Position numbers and translations under genes: made by a program | The notes under the pieces: generated by a model | Told to the model about the DNA's origin: nothing | The model's input: the letters and a program-made list of their open reading frames with translations, nothing else | The model's database searches: none | Assembly (NCBI RefSeq): GCF_016599855.1 | Contig: NZ_CP067041.1 | Coordinates: forward strand, 5,394,001 to 5,458,000 | DNA from: Bradyrhizobium diazoefficiens | GTDB lineage: Bacteria; Pseudomonadota; Alphaproteobacteria; Rhizobiales; Xanthobacteraceae | DNA length: 64,000 nt | Direction: 5' to 3' | In this document: positions 51,778 to 60,050 of the stretch, piece by piece | Layout: each line of letters begins with the position of its first letter | Numbering within the stretch: the stretch's first letter is position 1

Positions 51778-53574
51778 ATGAGACTACCAACTTCTTACCG
51801 TCGCCTGGAGATTTCTCCGTCAAACTACGGAGAACGATACGCGCGTGGCGCGGCCGGACGGTATCTCGCTGCCGCGCTCGTTCTGCTCGGACCGACATTT
51901 GCGAGCATCCCGCCGGCCCTCGCTCAACAGGCGCACCAGCCAGGGTTCGATCCCCGCCAGCCGGAGAAGTATTTTGAAAACCAAACCGGGCAGGAATCCT
52001 TGAGCCGGCTTTCGGTCAAGCTGCCCTCGATCGCCCAACCCAATACCGGCGGGGATACCGGGCCGCAGTTCGTGCTCCGCGGCATCAACGTCAGCGGCGC
52101 CCACGCCATCCCCCAAGATCGCATCGCCGCGATTTACCAGCCCTATCTCGGTAAGAAGGTTTCGCAAGCCGACCTCGCCACGATCGTCGGTGCGATCAGC
52201 GACCTCTACCGCGCGCAGGGTTTCCATCTCAGCCGGGCAATCGTGCCGCCGCAGGACATCGCCGACGGTCGTGTCCGAATCCAGGTGATCGAAGGCGCCA
52301 TCGTCGAGGCGGAGCTGAAGGGCGAAGGTGCCGAGCAGTTCGGCGTCAGGCCAATGCTCGGACCGGTTCTGGCCGAGCAGCCGTCACGCCTGGCAACGCT
52401 CGAACGCCAGCTCTTCCTCGTCAACGGCAGGCCGGGTGTTCGGGTCACCGATACCGCGCTAGAGGAGATCGGCGGTGCGACCGGTCGCTTCCGCCTCACG
52501 GTCTATTTGAAGACCTGGCATGTCTTCACCTCGTTCGGTCTGGACAATCTCGGCTCCTCGTCGGTCGGTCCGTGGCAGACCTACGTAACGGGTGCCTTCA
52601 ACTCCTATCTCACGCCCGGTGACGCGCTCGCCGTCCACCTGTCGACCATTGCCAATGATCCGCGCGAGCTCGGCTTCGGGCGGCTGTCTTATGACACGCC
52701 GGTCGGAGTCGATGGCGTGCGCCTGGGTGCATCCGTCCTCTATAGCGCGGTCCGGCCCGGCGATGCCCGTCGGCTCGACAGCGACATCAGCACGACCGAA
52801 GCGTTCGAGCTGCGTGCCAGCGTCGTCCCGCTACAGTCGCAGTCCTCCTCATTGACCCTGACCGCGGCGATGACCTTCAGCAACGTGTCGGGGCATGATC
52901 TTTACGGCCCCTGGTACAACGATCACATCAGGACTGCGAGCCTGACTGCCGATTACCGGCTCCAGGATCGCTTCGGCGGCACCAACTACGCGACAATGAC
53001 CTATCGCCAGGGCCTCGACGTCTTCGGCGCCTCGCATTTCGACGACGATCTGTTGTCGCGCGATGGCGCGTCCTCGAATTTCTCGGTGCTGAACTTCTGG
53101 TTCACGCGGTACCAGACCCTGAACGACGCATGGTCGCTCAAGCTGTCTGCGGCAAGCCAGACCGCGTCGCGGCCGCTGTTCACCTCGCAGCAATTTTATC
53201 TCGGCGGCGCAGCCTTCGGCCGGGGCTATGGTGCGGCCGAGATCAGCGGCGACAACGGTCTTGCCGGCTCGCTCGAGCTGCGGTTCGATCAGAAGCTCAA
53301 TTTCCGCTACTGGAGCGGCTACCAGCTCTACGCCTTCGGCGACGCCGGCGCGGTCTGGAACGACGGCTACCGGCTGAGCGATGGCCTGGCACTGAGCTCG
53401 GCCGGTGCCGGCGTACGGTTCTTCCTGCCGCACGATCTCCGGGCAGATTTCGGTGTGGCCGTCCCCTTGAGCTACCGGGCGCCGGACAATCAGCGCCGCA
53501 GCCCGCGGTTCCTGTTCACGCTGTCGAGCGCCTTCAGGCTTTGCCCCGAGCGCGGCAGAGGCGGCTGCCTCTAA
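51778..53574 (+). CDS. ShlB/FhaC-family outer-membrane transporter (TpsB)
   Basis: A 598-residue two-partner-secretion pore. An extended N-terminus ends with a signal peptide (AAALVLLGPTFASIPPALAQ). POTRA domains follow (VLRGINVSGAHAIPQDRIAAIYQPYLGKKVSQADLATIV, then VRIQVIEGAIVEAELKG), and then a beta-barrel whose conserved loop motif appears as GRGYGAAEISGD. TpsB proteins export a large TpsA exoprotein. No TpsA gene is in the window, so the cargo is elsewhere or is the divergent FecR protein; both are guesses. The 130 bp divergent region probably contains both promoters. Confidence 0.87.
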   Translation: MRLPTSYRRLEISPSNYGERYARGAAGRYLAAALVLLGPTFASIPPALAQQAHQPGFDPRQPEKYFENQTGQESLSRLSVKLPSIAQPNTGGDTGPQFVLRGINVSGAHAIPQDRIAAIYQPYLGKKVSQADLATIVGAISDLYRAQGFHLSRAIVPPQDIADGRVRIQVIEGAIVEAELKGEGAEQFGVRPMLGPVLAEQPSRLATLERQLFLVNGRPGVRVTDTALEEIGGATGRFRLTVYLKTWHVFTSFGLDNLGSSSVGPWQTYVTGAFNSYLTPGDALAVHLSTIANDPRELGFGRLSYDTPVGVDGVRLGASVLYSAVRPGDARRLDSDISTTEAFELRASVVPLQSQSSSLTLTAAMTFSNVSGHDLYGPWYNDHIRTASLTADYRLQDRFGGTNYATMTYRQGLDVFGASHFDDDLLSRDGASSNFSVLNFWFTRYQTLNDAWSLKLSAASQTASRPLFTSQQFYLGGAAFGRGYGAAEISGDNGLAGSLELRFDQKLNFRYWSGYQLYAFGDAGAVWNDGYRLSDGLALSSAGAGVRFFLPHDLRADFGVAVPLSYRAPDNQRRSPRFLFTLSSAFRLCPERGRGGCL

Positions 53575-53717
53575 CGACACGGGCCTTCGCCTCGATGCGG
53601 CCCTTTTGCGGCCGTCCTCACAGACTTGCCTAAATTTAATCCCGTAACGTGCTCACGATCGCTCGATCCGGAGGGTTTCAATAGCCATGTTCAGTCAAAA
53701 GTGATTGAGACGGAACC

Positions 53718-54548
53718 ATGAAGAGGGTGTTTGCAATTCTTGCCTTTCTCTGCGTCCTTGCGGCGGGCCAATACGTAGTCGTCAGCAAATTTGCGATCCG
53801 TCACGAGATGCTGTCCTTGTTCGATGCCGCGCGTCAGCGGCCGATCTCGGTCGACCTCGCCGTGCGGCGCGACTACGAAACCAAGGCCAATCTCGGCCTC
53901 TGGAAGCTTCCGGTCGCCATCATCAGCAATGGCAACACCGTCAAGGCCACCGAGTATTCCTTCCTCGCTAACGTGCTTGCCGCGCGCGGCTATCTCGTCG
54001 CCAGCATCCAACAGGATCTGCCGACCGACCCGCCCCTGATGACCCATGTTGGCCAACCATATGTCGGCCGGCGCCAGGTCTACATGCGGTGCGAAGCCAA
54101 CATCCTCTTCGTGCTGAACACGTTGAAGGGACGACAGGAAAATGCCGACTACGACCACATCACGCTGGTTGGTCATTCCAACGGCGGCGACGTCTCCATG
54201 TATGTCGCCAAGCAGCATCCCGAGCTTGTGTCGAAGGTGATCACGCTCGACAATCTGAGGGTGCCCTTCGTCCTCAACCCCCGCATGAAGATCCTCTCGT
54301 TCCGCTCCAAGGATCCGCATTTCGTGACCGACCCCGGCGTGCTGCCGACGCCGGAAGAGGCCAAAGCGCGCGGCATCGACATCATCCATACCGGTGCGCA
54401 GCACACCGAGATGAGCGATCGCGGTCCCGACTCGGTCAAGGAGAAGATCCAGGCGACCCTTGACCGCTTCCTGCGGGACAGCGCTAGCAGCGCGCTGGCG
54501 CCGGCCGATACGACCAGCCCGATGATCATGAACCCCGGCGACTACTAG
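53718..54548 (+). CDS. exported or membrane-anchored alpha/beta hydrolase
   Basis: A 276-residue protein. An N-terminal signal/anchor (FAILAFLCVLAAGQYVVV) is followed by an alpha/beta hydrolase fold with the elbow VGHSNGGDVSMYVAKQ (Ser near residue 154) and a late histidine in GAQHTEMSD. No lid domain is obvious. The substrate is unknown; esterase or lipase-like activity in the periplasm is plausible. It is separated by about 140 bp from the TpsB gene and has no clear partner. Confidence 0.8.
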   Translation: MKRVFAILAFLCVLAAGQYVVVSKFAIRHEMLSLFDAARQRPISVDLAVRRDYETKANLGLWKLPVAIISNGNTVKATEYSFLANVLAARGYLVASIQQDLPTDPPLMTHVGQPYVGRRQVYMRCEANILFVLNTLKGRQENADYDHITLVGHSNGGDVSMYVAKQHPELVSKVITLDNLRVPFVLNPRMKILSFRSKDPHFVTDPGVLPTPEEAKARGIDIIHTGAQHTEMSDRGPDSVKEKIQATLDRFLRDSASSALAPADTTSPMIMNPGDY

Positions 54549-54686
54549 CCGGGGCACTTTGCGGCAGAGCAATGTTTCTCGATGCCGGCCACGATGGAAG
54601 GGCCATCGTGGACCTGCACCCGAATTGAAATGCGCATCACGCCATTGCGCAAGACCAATTCGGAAGCAGACGGCGGCGCCGCCAAA

Positions 54687-55028
54687 TCAGGACTTGCCCT
54701 TGCCCGGCTGCATGAAGTTGCCGGTCATCTGGCGCATGTGATCGCCGGCATTGGTGAACTGGCTGCGCAGGAACTCGGACTGGATCTGCATGGCTTCCTG
54801 AAGATCAGTCGCGTGAACCAGCTTGCGGGCATGTTCGAACGCGGCCTTCATGTTCTGCTCGGTGAAGGCCAAGGCCTGCTTGGACACGTCCGCGCTCGCT
54901 CCGGGAACGGACGACATCGATTTTGTGGCAGCATCGAAAAACATGCCGAATGCCCTCTCCGCCTGGTCGATCGTTTTTTCGGCCAGGTCGCGCAGTTCTT
55001 CCGGTACTTCGAGCTTCGGTTCGATCAT
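54687..55028 (-). CDS. phasin family protein
   Basis: A 113-residue protein of the Phasin_2 type, helical throughout: LRDLAEKTIDQAERAFGMFFDAATKSM, then ALAFTEQNMKAAFEHARKLVHATDLQEAMQIQSEFLRSQFT. Phasins coat polyhydroxyalkanoate granules or bind membranes. GGGAGG precedes ATG 55028. No PHA synthase or depolymerase is nearby in the window. Confidence 0.88.
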   Translation of the reverse strand: MIEPKLEVPEELRDLAEKTIDQAERAFGMFFDAATKSMSSVPGASADVSKQALAFTEQNMKAAFEHARKLVHATDLQEAMQIQSEFLRSQFTNAGDHMRQMTGNFMQPGKGKS

Positions 55029-55172
55029 GGTCGCACTCCTCCCGTTTTCCCGACTGATTATCACATTTGTTGCACCGCCTTCCAGCGGCCAAGCCCCCGC
55101 AGCAGCCGCCCGCCTGACGGCCTGCCTCAGGCCTGAAGATGGACAAGGCGTAGTGTCGGCGCGCAGCCGGGC

Positions 55173-55358
55173 TCAAGACAAGGGATGTTCGGGGAGGGTT
55201 TCGTCGGTGACGAGGTCTTCAACAAGCTTGATGACCTCGAAGCGCTGGCGGGGGGCGAGCTTGAGAAAGGCGCGCAGCAGGCGGAGACTCTCGACGGTAC
55301 CGTTCGCGGGTGCGCCGAGCTTGAGATGCAGTTCAGCCGCGAAATTGAGGTTTTTCAT
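55173..55358 (-). CDS. small hypothetical protein
   Basis: A 61-residue helical protein (MKNLNFAAELHLKLGAPANG start, then APRQRFEVIKLVEDLVTDE). A weak AGGTG site precedes the ATG. No known domain. Composition and codon use look genuine, but confidence rests mainly on that. Confidence 0.5.
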   Translation of the reverse strand: MKNLNFAAELHLKLGAPANGTVESLRLLRAFLKLAPRQRFEVIKLVEDLVTDETLPEHPLS

Positions 55359-55687
55359 CTCGCACCTATGACAGGACTCGGCTCTTCGGGGGCGGACATC
55401 GGAGGCCCGATCAAGGACCGGACACCGTCACCAAGCGCCTTGGCGACGACGATTCTTGGTCGGACACCCCAACGTCTGGCACGCTGAGCTACGCATCGAA
55501 ACGGGCTCGGCCTGACCCGATAAGTTGTAATTATGGCAAGGAACAACCAATCGGGCAAGCGAAACCGTAAGACTTAGCGATGCTTCATCGATACGTGCCA
55601 CGGCAATTCCGGATAACAGGAATAAGCGCCGCCGTCACCCACCTGCGTCAACAAGCAGCATCAGTGACCATACCGCCCTGGTCGCTG
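55359..55687. other. intergenic stretch, no supported gene
   Basis: Only very short frames are present, including a 14-codon basic peptide frame at 55534. Nothing with a ribosome site plus family resemblance is seen, and no clear repeat or terminator. Confidence 0.4.
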
Positions 55688-55930
55688 TCAACTAGACCAG
55701 CGTTTCACCTTCTTTCTCGCGTGAAAGGAGATCTCCCCGGACTTCAGGATCACCGTCTTACCCAGCAGCCGCGCAAGGTCTGCATCGTCAGGCTTACGAT
55801 GCGGATCGGCCCACGGCGCCACCACGGCCGCCGTCAATGTCCAGCTTCCGACATAGAAGGAATCGGCGGCCGTGGCGGGGCTGGCCACGCCGAGGAATGC
55901 GAACAAGCAAGCAAAGCTGGCGAATTTCAT
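55688..55930 (-). pseudogene. truncated secreted protein
   Basis: An 80-residue reading frame: signal peptide (MKFASFACLFAFLGVASPAT, cleavage near AA-D) followed by DSFYVGSWTLTAAVVAPWADPHRKPDDADLARLLGKTV. As I recall, related exported rhizobial proteins continue for roughly another hundred residues after LLGKT; here the frame ends in an unrelated basic tail (FHARKKVKRWSS). A 3' truncation or frameshift is therefore likely, but this depends on memory of relatives. The signal peptide and GGAGG-like region upstream suggest it was once expressed. Confidence 0.5.
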
Positions 55931-56203
55931 CCGGAGGATCCCCTTGATCACCCCGTTTGGACTCCCTCTCCGCATCGTTGTTCATCATTGCCATCATTTC
56001 TCGGGCCTTGAACCGTTGTTCAAGATCACGCGACCAAGCGGTTGCGAAACGGCCACGCGAATCACGGGGCGCCATGGCTGATGGACTGTTTGATTCGGGC
56101 GCACGTCAGCACCAAAGGACTTTCTCGCTGCGATCTCATCAAGAGCGCCGCGGTTGCGCTTCTTACCCTCTCGATACAAGGCGCATGGGCGCAGGAGACC
56201 AGG

Positions 56204-56555
56204 ATGAACCTGTTCAAGATCATCACCATCAAGGACGAAATCGTCGTTGAATTATCGGCGGAGGAGTTGCACGCGCTCGGCGGCACCGATGCGAGCGCAG
56301 TTGCGCACGCGCTCGCGCAGAAGGGCGATCTCACGGTCTGGCAGTAACGTGCATCGCGGCCCGAGCGGCGAATTGCACCAGGCGCCGACCGCCAAAATCG
56401 GGCTCTTGGCCAACGCCTCGCTCCGCGTCGAGCCCTACACCACGCCCTACCAGATCATGTCGCATCCATGCGATGCGACGGAGGCTGCCGGCGACGAAAG
56501 CCGCCGGCAGCCTCTTCAGCGGCGCTGCGCCGATGTGTCCGTCGCAAAGCCGTAG
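56204..56555 (+). pseudogene. small conserved protein, frameshifted
   Basis: The first half (MNLFKIITIKDEIVVELSAE... ending GDLTVWQ) stops at TAA 56345-56347. The adjoining frame continues naturally as NVHRGPSGELHQAPTAKIGLLANASLRVEPYTTP. Deleting the T at 56345 joins them as TVWQNVHRGPSGE. I recall intact single-frame relatives in Bradyrhizobium. An upstream in-frame extension from 56042 contains a signal-like stretch (LIKSAAVALLTLSIQGAWAQ), so a secreted 47-residue product remains possible. A sequencing error cannot be excluded. Confidence 0.6.
56481..56514. terminator. strong hairpin, possible bidirectional terminator
   Basis: GAGGCTGCCGGC and GCCGGCAGCCTC form a perfect 12 bp stem around a 10-base loop. 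It lies between the frameshifted gene (+) and the 3' end of the gene at 56516 (-). There is no long U-tract on either side. Confidence 0.55.
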
Positions 56556-57079
56556 ACCAGCGCCAGCCGGTCAAGGCATTCGCGAAAACGCCGGGCGAAA
56601 TAGTCGTTCCAGCGCTGGGTGCGGACGGCGCGTCGCTGCCCAATCTGTTCCATGGTCAGCCCAAGCACCAGGACGTCATGCACAAGCGCGGCACCGTCGA
56701 TGCCAAGCTCGCGCTCGACCCGGTTGAGCCGCAATACGGCTTGGCGCTGACTCTCGGTCAAGAGCTCGCGGGAGCGCGTGCCGTCGACATATTCGCGGGT
56801 CGGATCCATGGCCTGAGGGCCCCGCTCCGCCTTCTCCCAGTCATTCTGATAGGCGCGGCCACCTCGGTATTGCGCATCGTCGATCTGGCGGTGCGCATGC
56901 AGCCGGCCGAGCGGATCGTTGCGAATCGACCGCATGGCCACGATCTTCTCGTCCGGATCGAGCGCGAGGGGGTTATCGATCTCGACTTCTGCCAATTCTG
57001 CATTGAATGGTAGATCGCGCGATCGCCGGTCGTGAAGCCCGGTCAATTTGTAGGATGTGTTGCGTCTGGCACGTGCCAC
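56516..57079 (-). CDS. DUF6456-like / phage-associated hypothetical protein
   Basis: A 187-residue hydrophilic protein starting at GTG with AAGGAG upstream. Features are an N-terminal basic stretch (MARARRNTSYKLTGLHDRRS), DPLGRLHAHRQIDDAQYRGGRAYQNDWE, and a helix-rich C-terminus (LRLNRVERELGIDGAALVHDVLVLGLTMEQIGQ) that resembles a DNA-binding helix pair. I recall the family from rhizobial genomes and prophages without function. It lies downstream of the broken GcrA homologue on the same strand (48 bp). Confidence 0.6.
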   Translation of the reverse strand: MARARRNTSYKLTGLHDRRSRDLPFNAELAEVEIDNPLALDPDEKIVAMRSIRNDPLGRLHAHRQIDDAQYRGGRAYQNDWEKAERGPQAMDPTREYVDGTRSRELLTESQRQAVLRLNRVERELGIDGAALVHDVLVLGLTMEQIGQRRAVRTQRWNDYFARRFRECLDRLALVYGFATDTSAQRR

Positions 57080-57127
57080 TCGGAGACTCCTTGCGAACTG
57101 GGATGAGAGGGGACACTGGCGCGCCGG

Positions 57128-57659
57128 TCAGGCGGCGGAGACCAACCTCAGCACCACGGCACCGGCGGTACGGCCGGATGCGGCTCCAGGACCGCGGGTC
57201 AGGTGCGCATGCGGCGCGCAATAGCTCGAGCCGGGCTGGCGCGGGTGACCGCAGAAGCTGATCTCCTCCCCCTCTTCGTCACCGCCATAGGGATAGCGGC
57301 AATCGCCTTGCTCGAGCTCGACCAGCGCGATCAGGCGCGGCCGGACGCCGACGCAGCGCAATTTGACCGGATTGGCCGGCTTCAATGCCGATGGGGCGGC
57401 AGGTTCAGGCCGGGTCGCGCAACACTCGGCGGCGTGAGCAGACAGGGCTCGCCCGGCAAGGACGGCACGATTGATGGACAAGTCACCCGTTCGGGCGCTG
57501 CGAGCCCGAGCCGCTTGGCGCGACCGACCACCGCATTGCGCGTGTAAGCCGTTCCAACCTTGCGTTAATCTCCCTTCCGATCTCCGCATATGACAATCCC
57601 CTAAAAAAATAGTCGCGAAGCGCGTCGGAATGCTCCGACGACCAATGGCCCGGTTCCAT
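57128..57659 (-). pseudogene. GcrA cell-cycle regulator homologue with two frameshifts
   Basis: Three minus frames must be joined to read a full GcrA-type protein. The N-terminus is MEPGHWSSEHSDALRDYFFR and SYAEIGREINAR; a frame change near 57553 gives TRNAVVGRAKRLGLAAPERV; another near 57405-57440 gives EPAAPSALKPANPVKLRCVG, ending FCGHPRQPGSSYCAPH. The TRNAV(V/I)G helix and the C-terminal cysteine/histidine end are typical of GcrA, which binds sigma70 and methylated promoters. GcrA is usually important for growth, so this is probably a decayed paralogue. Errors in the sequence are an alternative explanation. Confidence 0.75.
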
Positions 57660-57711
57660 GCTGCTATCCTGTGATGCGCCCCGATCGCACGATCCGAAGG
57701 CGAAGCACACA

Positions 57712-57726
57712 TTCCGCTATTCCGAA
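57712..57726. promoter_or_regulatory. putative operator of the S24 regulator, site 1
   Basis: TTCCGCTATTCCGAA, one of four 15-base TTCCG...GAA-type sites around the regulator gene at 57823. It lies in the region divergent to the broken GcrA gene. Confidence 0.55.
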
Positions 57727-57768
57727 CAGGAAGTCAACTGAGAATTCTGATATTCATAATTGCATCAA

Positions 57769-57783
57769 TTCCGAATTTCGGAT
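57769..57783. promoter_or_regulatory. putative operator of the S24 regulator, site 2
   Basis: TTCCGAATTTCGGAT, a near-perfect inverted repeat (TCCGAA/TTCGGA) 39 bp upstream of the regulator start codon; position suits autorepression. Confidence 0.6.
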
Positions 57784-57822
57784 TATAAGAGGCATGAGCC
57801 ATTGGCAATCGAGGGAATCACC

Positions 57823-58431
57823 ATGTTGGACGTTGCGATGATCGAGCGGGGCCTGGAGAAGACGGGCAAGAGCAAGGGCGGGTTGGCGGCGGCGATGGGC
57901 GTTCGCCCGGGCGCGGTGTCGGAAATCCTCGGCGGCGAACGCCTAGTGAAGGCCTCGGAAATCATTCCGATCATGGAATATCTTGAGCTGAATCTCGCAC
58001 CGATCATGGGCCGCGTTGGCGCCGGCGCCGTGATCGAGCCGGATTTCGAGCAGGTTCCGCCGGAGGGGCTGGGCGACATCGCACTGCCCTTCCCGATCAT
58101 GGAAGAGACCATCGCCTTCGAGATCGTCGGCGATTCGATGCTGCCCAAATACGAAAGCGGCGACGTGATCGTGGTCTACAAGGACCAGCGCCACCCACTG
58201 TCGACCTTCTACGGCGAAGAGGCCGTGGTCCGGCTCAAGACCGGTGAACGCTATTTGAAGACCATCGAGCGGGGCAAAACGCCCTCCGTTGTCAATCTCA
58301 ACAGCTTCAACGCGAAGCCGATCGTCGGCGTCAAGCTCGACTGGGTTGGTGAGATCTGCCTCTCCATGCCCAAGGGTCAGCTCGAGCGGCTGCGCGCCAA
58401 GTCGGCCCGGCCCCGCAAGAAGGGCCGGTAA
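57823..58431 (+). CDS. XRE-family regulator with S24 (LexA/CI-like) C-terminal domain
   Basis: A 203-residue protein. The N-terminal helix-turn-helix (KSKGGLAAAMGVRPGAVSEILGGERLVKASEI, residues 16-48) is followed by an S24 domain with the catalytic serine in VGDSMLPKYESGDVIVV (S105) and a candidate lysine in RYLKTI (K146). The linker RVGAGAVIEPD contains an Ala-Gly pair like the self-cleavage sites of CI-type repressors. It is probably a damage- or stress-responsive repressor. Four similar 15-base sites flank it (57712, 57769, 58441, 58472), the last overlapping the promoter of the next gene. ATG 57823 is chosen; earlier in-frame starts read through site 2. Confidence 0.87.
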   Translation: MLDVAMIERGLEKTGKSKGGLAAAMGVRPGAVSEILGGERLVKASEIIPIMEYLELNLAPIMGRVGAGAVIEPDFEQVPPEGLGDIALPFPIMEETIAFEIVGDSMLPKYESGDVIVVYKDQRHPLSTFYGEEAVVRLKTGERYLKTIERGKTPSVVNLNSFNAKPIVGVKLDWVGEICLSMPKGQLERLRAKSARPRKKGR

Positions 58432-58440
58432 AGCGCCGAT

Positions 58441-58455
58441 TTCCGATTTTTGGAA
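58441..58455. promoter_or_regulatory. putative operator of the S24 regulator, site 3
   Basis: TTCCGATTTTTGGAA, a symmetric TTCC...GGAA 15-mer starting 10 bp after the regulator stop and just upstream of the -35 box at 58463. Confidence 0.6.
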
Positions 58456-58462
58456 GTCAGGC

Positions 58463-58491
58463 TTGACATAATTCCGCTTTTCAGAAATACT
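58463..58491 (+). promoter_or_regulatory. sigma70-type promoter for the gene at 58534
   Basis: TTGACA (58463-58468), a 17-base spacer, then AATACT (58486-58491). This is close to the sigma70 consensus and places the start of transcription near 58498, about 36 bases before ATG 58534. Operator-like sites 3 and 4 flank and overlap it. Confidence 0.65.
58472..58486. promoter_or_regulatory. putative operator of the S24 regulator, site 4 (inside the promoter spacer)
   Basis: TTCCGCTTTTCAGAA occupies the spacer between the -35 and -10 boxes of the 58463 promoter. A protein bound there would block RNA polymerase. Confidence 0.6.
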
Positions 58492-58533
58492 CTGCCGCGC
58501 ATCCGGCGATTGGGTGCGCGGCAGGATCGCTCC

Positions 58534-58809
58534 ATGCAGTATTTCGTCGTGATGATCGACTATGGGCGGCGCGGTCGTGAGGCCATCGTCGATCCCGAGA
58601 TCACCAGGCGCGAGATCATCTCCCGCGTCACCTCAGGCGAGTACCAGAACATCTCGTTCATCCACGAAATCGCGAAGAATTCGGTCGAGGACGTGACCGA
58701 AGCTATTCTGGCTGAGGCCGCTCTTCCTCAGATTCCGCCTGAAGATGTCGACCTCCAGGCGACCCGCCACGATCACGTCCGCGACCTGCGCAAGCACGAG
58801 CGGACGTGA
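58534..58809 (+). CDS. small conserved hypothetical protein
   Basis: A 91-residue protein (MQYFVVMIDYGRRGREAIVD start, then ITRREIISRVTSGEYQNISFIHEIAKNSVEDVTEAILAEA) with mixed alpha/beta character and a charged end. No known domain. It has its own consensus-like promoter overlapped by the S24 operator motif, so it is probably a target of that regulator. The reading frame is open to 58450, but ATG 58534 is the first start downstream of the promoter. Confidence 0.65.
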   Translation: MQYFVVMIDYGRRGREAIVDPEITRREIISRVTSGEYQNISFIHEIAKNSVEDVTEAILAEAALPQIPPEDVDLQATRHDHVRDLRKHERT

Positions 58810-58850
58810 CGCAGGCTTGAGCGGCTTGCGCCACCGTCCCCAGCGGGCGA

Positions 58851-59825
58851 TCACACCGTGAGCACGGTCGATCCCGTGGTCTTGCGCGCGGCGAGATCGG
58901 CATGCGCCTTGGCGGCGTCCTTCAGCGCATAGGTCTGGTGCACCTCGATCTTGACCGCGCCGGACTTCACGACCTCGAACAGCTCGTTCGCCATCGCGAC
59001 CAAGTTTTCGCGCTTGGCCGCGTAGGTGAACAGCGTCGGGCGGGTCACGTAGAGCGAGCCCTTCTGGGCGAGCAGGCCGAGATTGAGCGGCTCGACCGCG
59101 CCGGAGGACGCACCGAACAGCGCTGCGACGCCAAGCGGCGCGAGGCAGTCCAGCGACTTCAGGAACGTGTCCTTGCCGACGGAATCATAGACCACCGGCA
59201 CCTTCTTGCCGCCGGTGATCTCGTCGACGCGCTTCACGAAATCCTCGCGGGTGTAGATGATGACGTGATCGCAGCCATGCGCCTTAGCGAGCTTGGCCTT
59301 CTCGTCACTGCTCACCGTGCCAATCACGGTCGCGCCCAGATGTTTAGCCCACTGGCTCAGAATCGACCCAACGCCGCCGGCCGCCGCGTGCAGCAGGATG
59401 GTGTCGCCGGCCTTCACACGATAGGTCTGCCGGATCAGATATTGCGTGGTCAGCCCCTTCAGCATCATCGCAGCGGCAGTCTTGTCGTCGACGCCGTCAG
59501 GCAGTTTCAACAGCCGGTCGGCGGGGATCAGCCGCGCCTCGGAATAGGCGCCGAGCGGCGAAGCGCCATAGGCGACGCGATCGCCCGGCTTCAGATCGGT
59601 GACGCCGGGCCCGACCTCCTCGACGACACCAGCCGCCTCGCTGCCGAGCCCGCTCGGCAATTGCGCCGGATACACACCGGAGCGGTTGTAGATGTCGACG
59701 AAGTTGAGACCGACGGCGGTGTGGCGGATACGTGCCTCGCCCGGTCCAGGCTTGCCGACGCTGACCTGTTCCCACACCAGAACTTCCGGACCGCCTGTTT
59801 TGTGAAAACGAATGGCATGCGTCAT
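58851..59825 (-). CDS. zinc-independent quinone oxidoreductase (QorA type)
   Basis: A 324-residue medium-chain reductase without the zinc-ligand pattern. It opens AIRFHKTGGPEVLVWEQVSVGKPGPGEARIRHTAVGLNFVDIYNRSG; the NADPH-binding motif is in LLHAAAGGVGSILSQWAKHLGATVIGTVSSDEKAKLA, with VYDSVGKDTFLKSLDCL near the substrate site. It reduces quinones by one electron with NADPH. Stands alone; the 225 bp upstream hold no recognised gene, only a possible degraded hairpin-tail repeat near 59975-60020. Confidence 0.88.
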   Translation of the reverse strand: MTHAIRFHKTGGPEVLVWEQVSVGKPGPGEARIRHTAVGLNFVDIYNRSGVYPAQLPSGLGSEAAGVVEEVGPGVTDLKPGDRVAYGASPLGAYSEARLIPADRLLKLPDGVDDKTAAAMMLKGLTTQYLIRQTYRVKAGDTILLHAAAGGVGSILSQWAKHLGATVIGTVSSDEKAKLAKAHGCDHVIIYTREDFVKRVDEITGGKKVPVVYDSVGKDTFLKSLDCLAPLGVAALFGASSGAVEPLNLGLLAQKGSLYVTRPTLFTYAAKRENLVAMANELFEVVKSGAVKIEVHQTYALKDAAKAHADLAARKTTGSTVLTV

Positions 59826-60050
59826 GGGGTTGCTCCCTTATCGTTGCAGTGAAGGTCCGCGGAAAGCGGATCAGCCTGTGAAATAGACATTTGATCCGCC
59901 CGTTACAGTACGGAGACGTAACAAGAATGTCACAGCGAACGACAAACCCTCACCGTTCCGCCTCTGTTCGAAAGAGTTGATGACGCCATCTACGCGTCCG
60001 GCAGTAGCTTTTGCCCGGGGTTTGATGGTCGCCTGCGAAGGAGAGCCGAG

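Noticed and set aside
54582..55136. Plus-strand frame of 184 codons over the phasin gene
   Set aside because: The minus strand encodes a typical phasin with a strong ribosome site; the plus frame has no domain.
59975..60020. Seventh copy of the hairpin-tail repeat
   Set aside because: Only fragments (GATGACGCCAT and CTTTTGCCCGGG) match and the hairpin is missing; listed only as a possible remnant.
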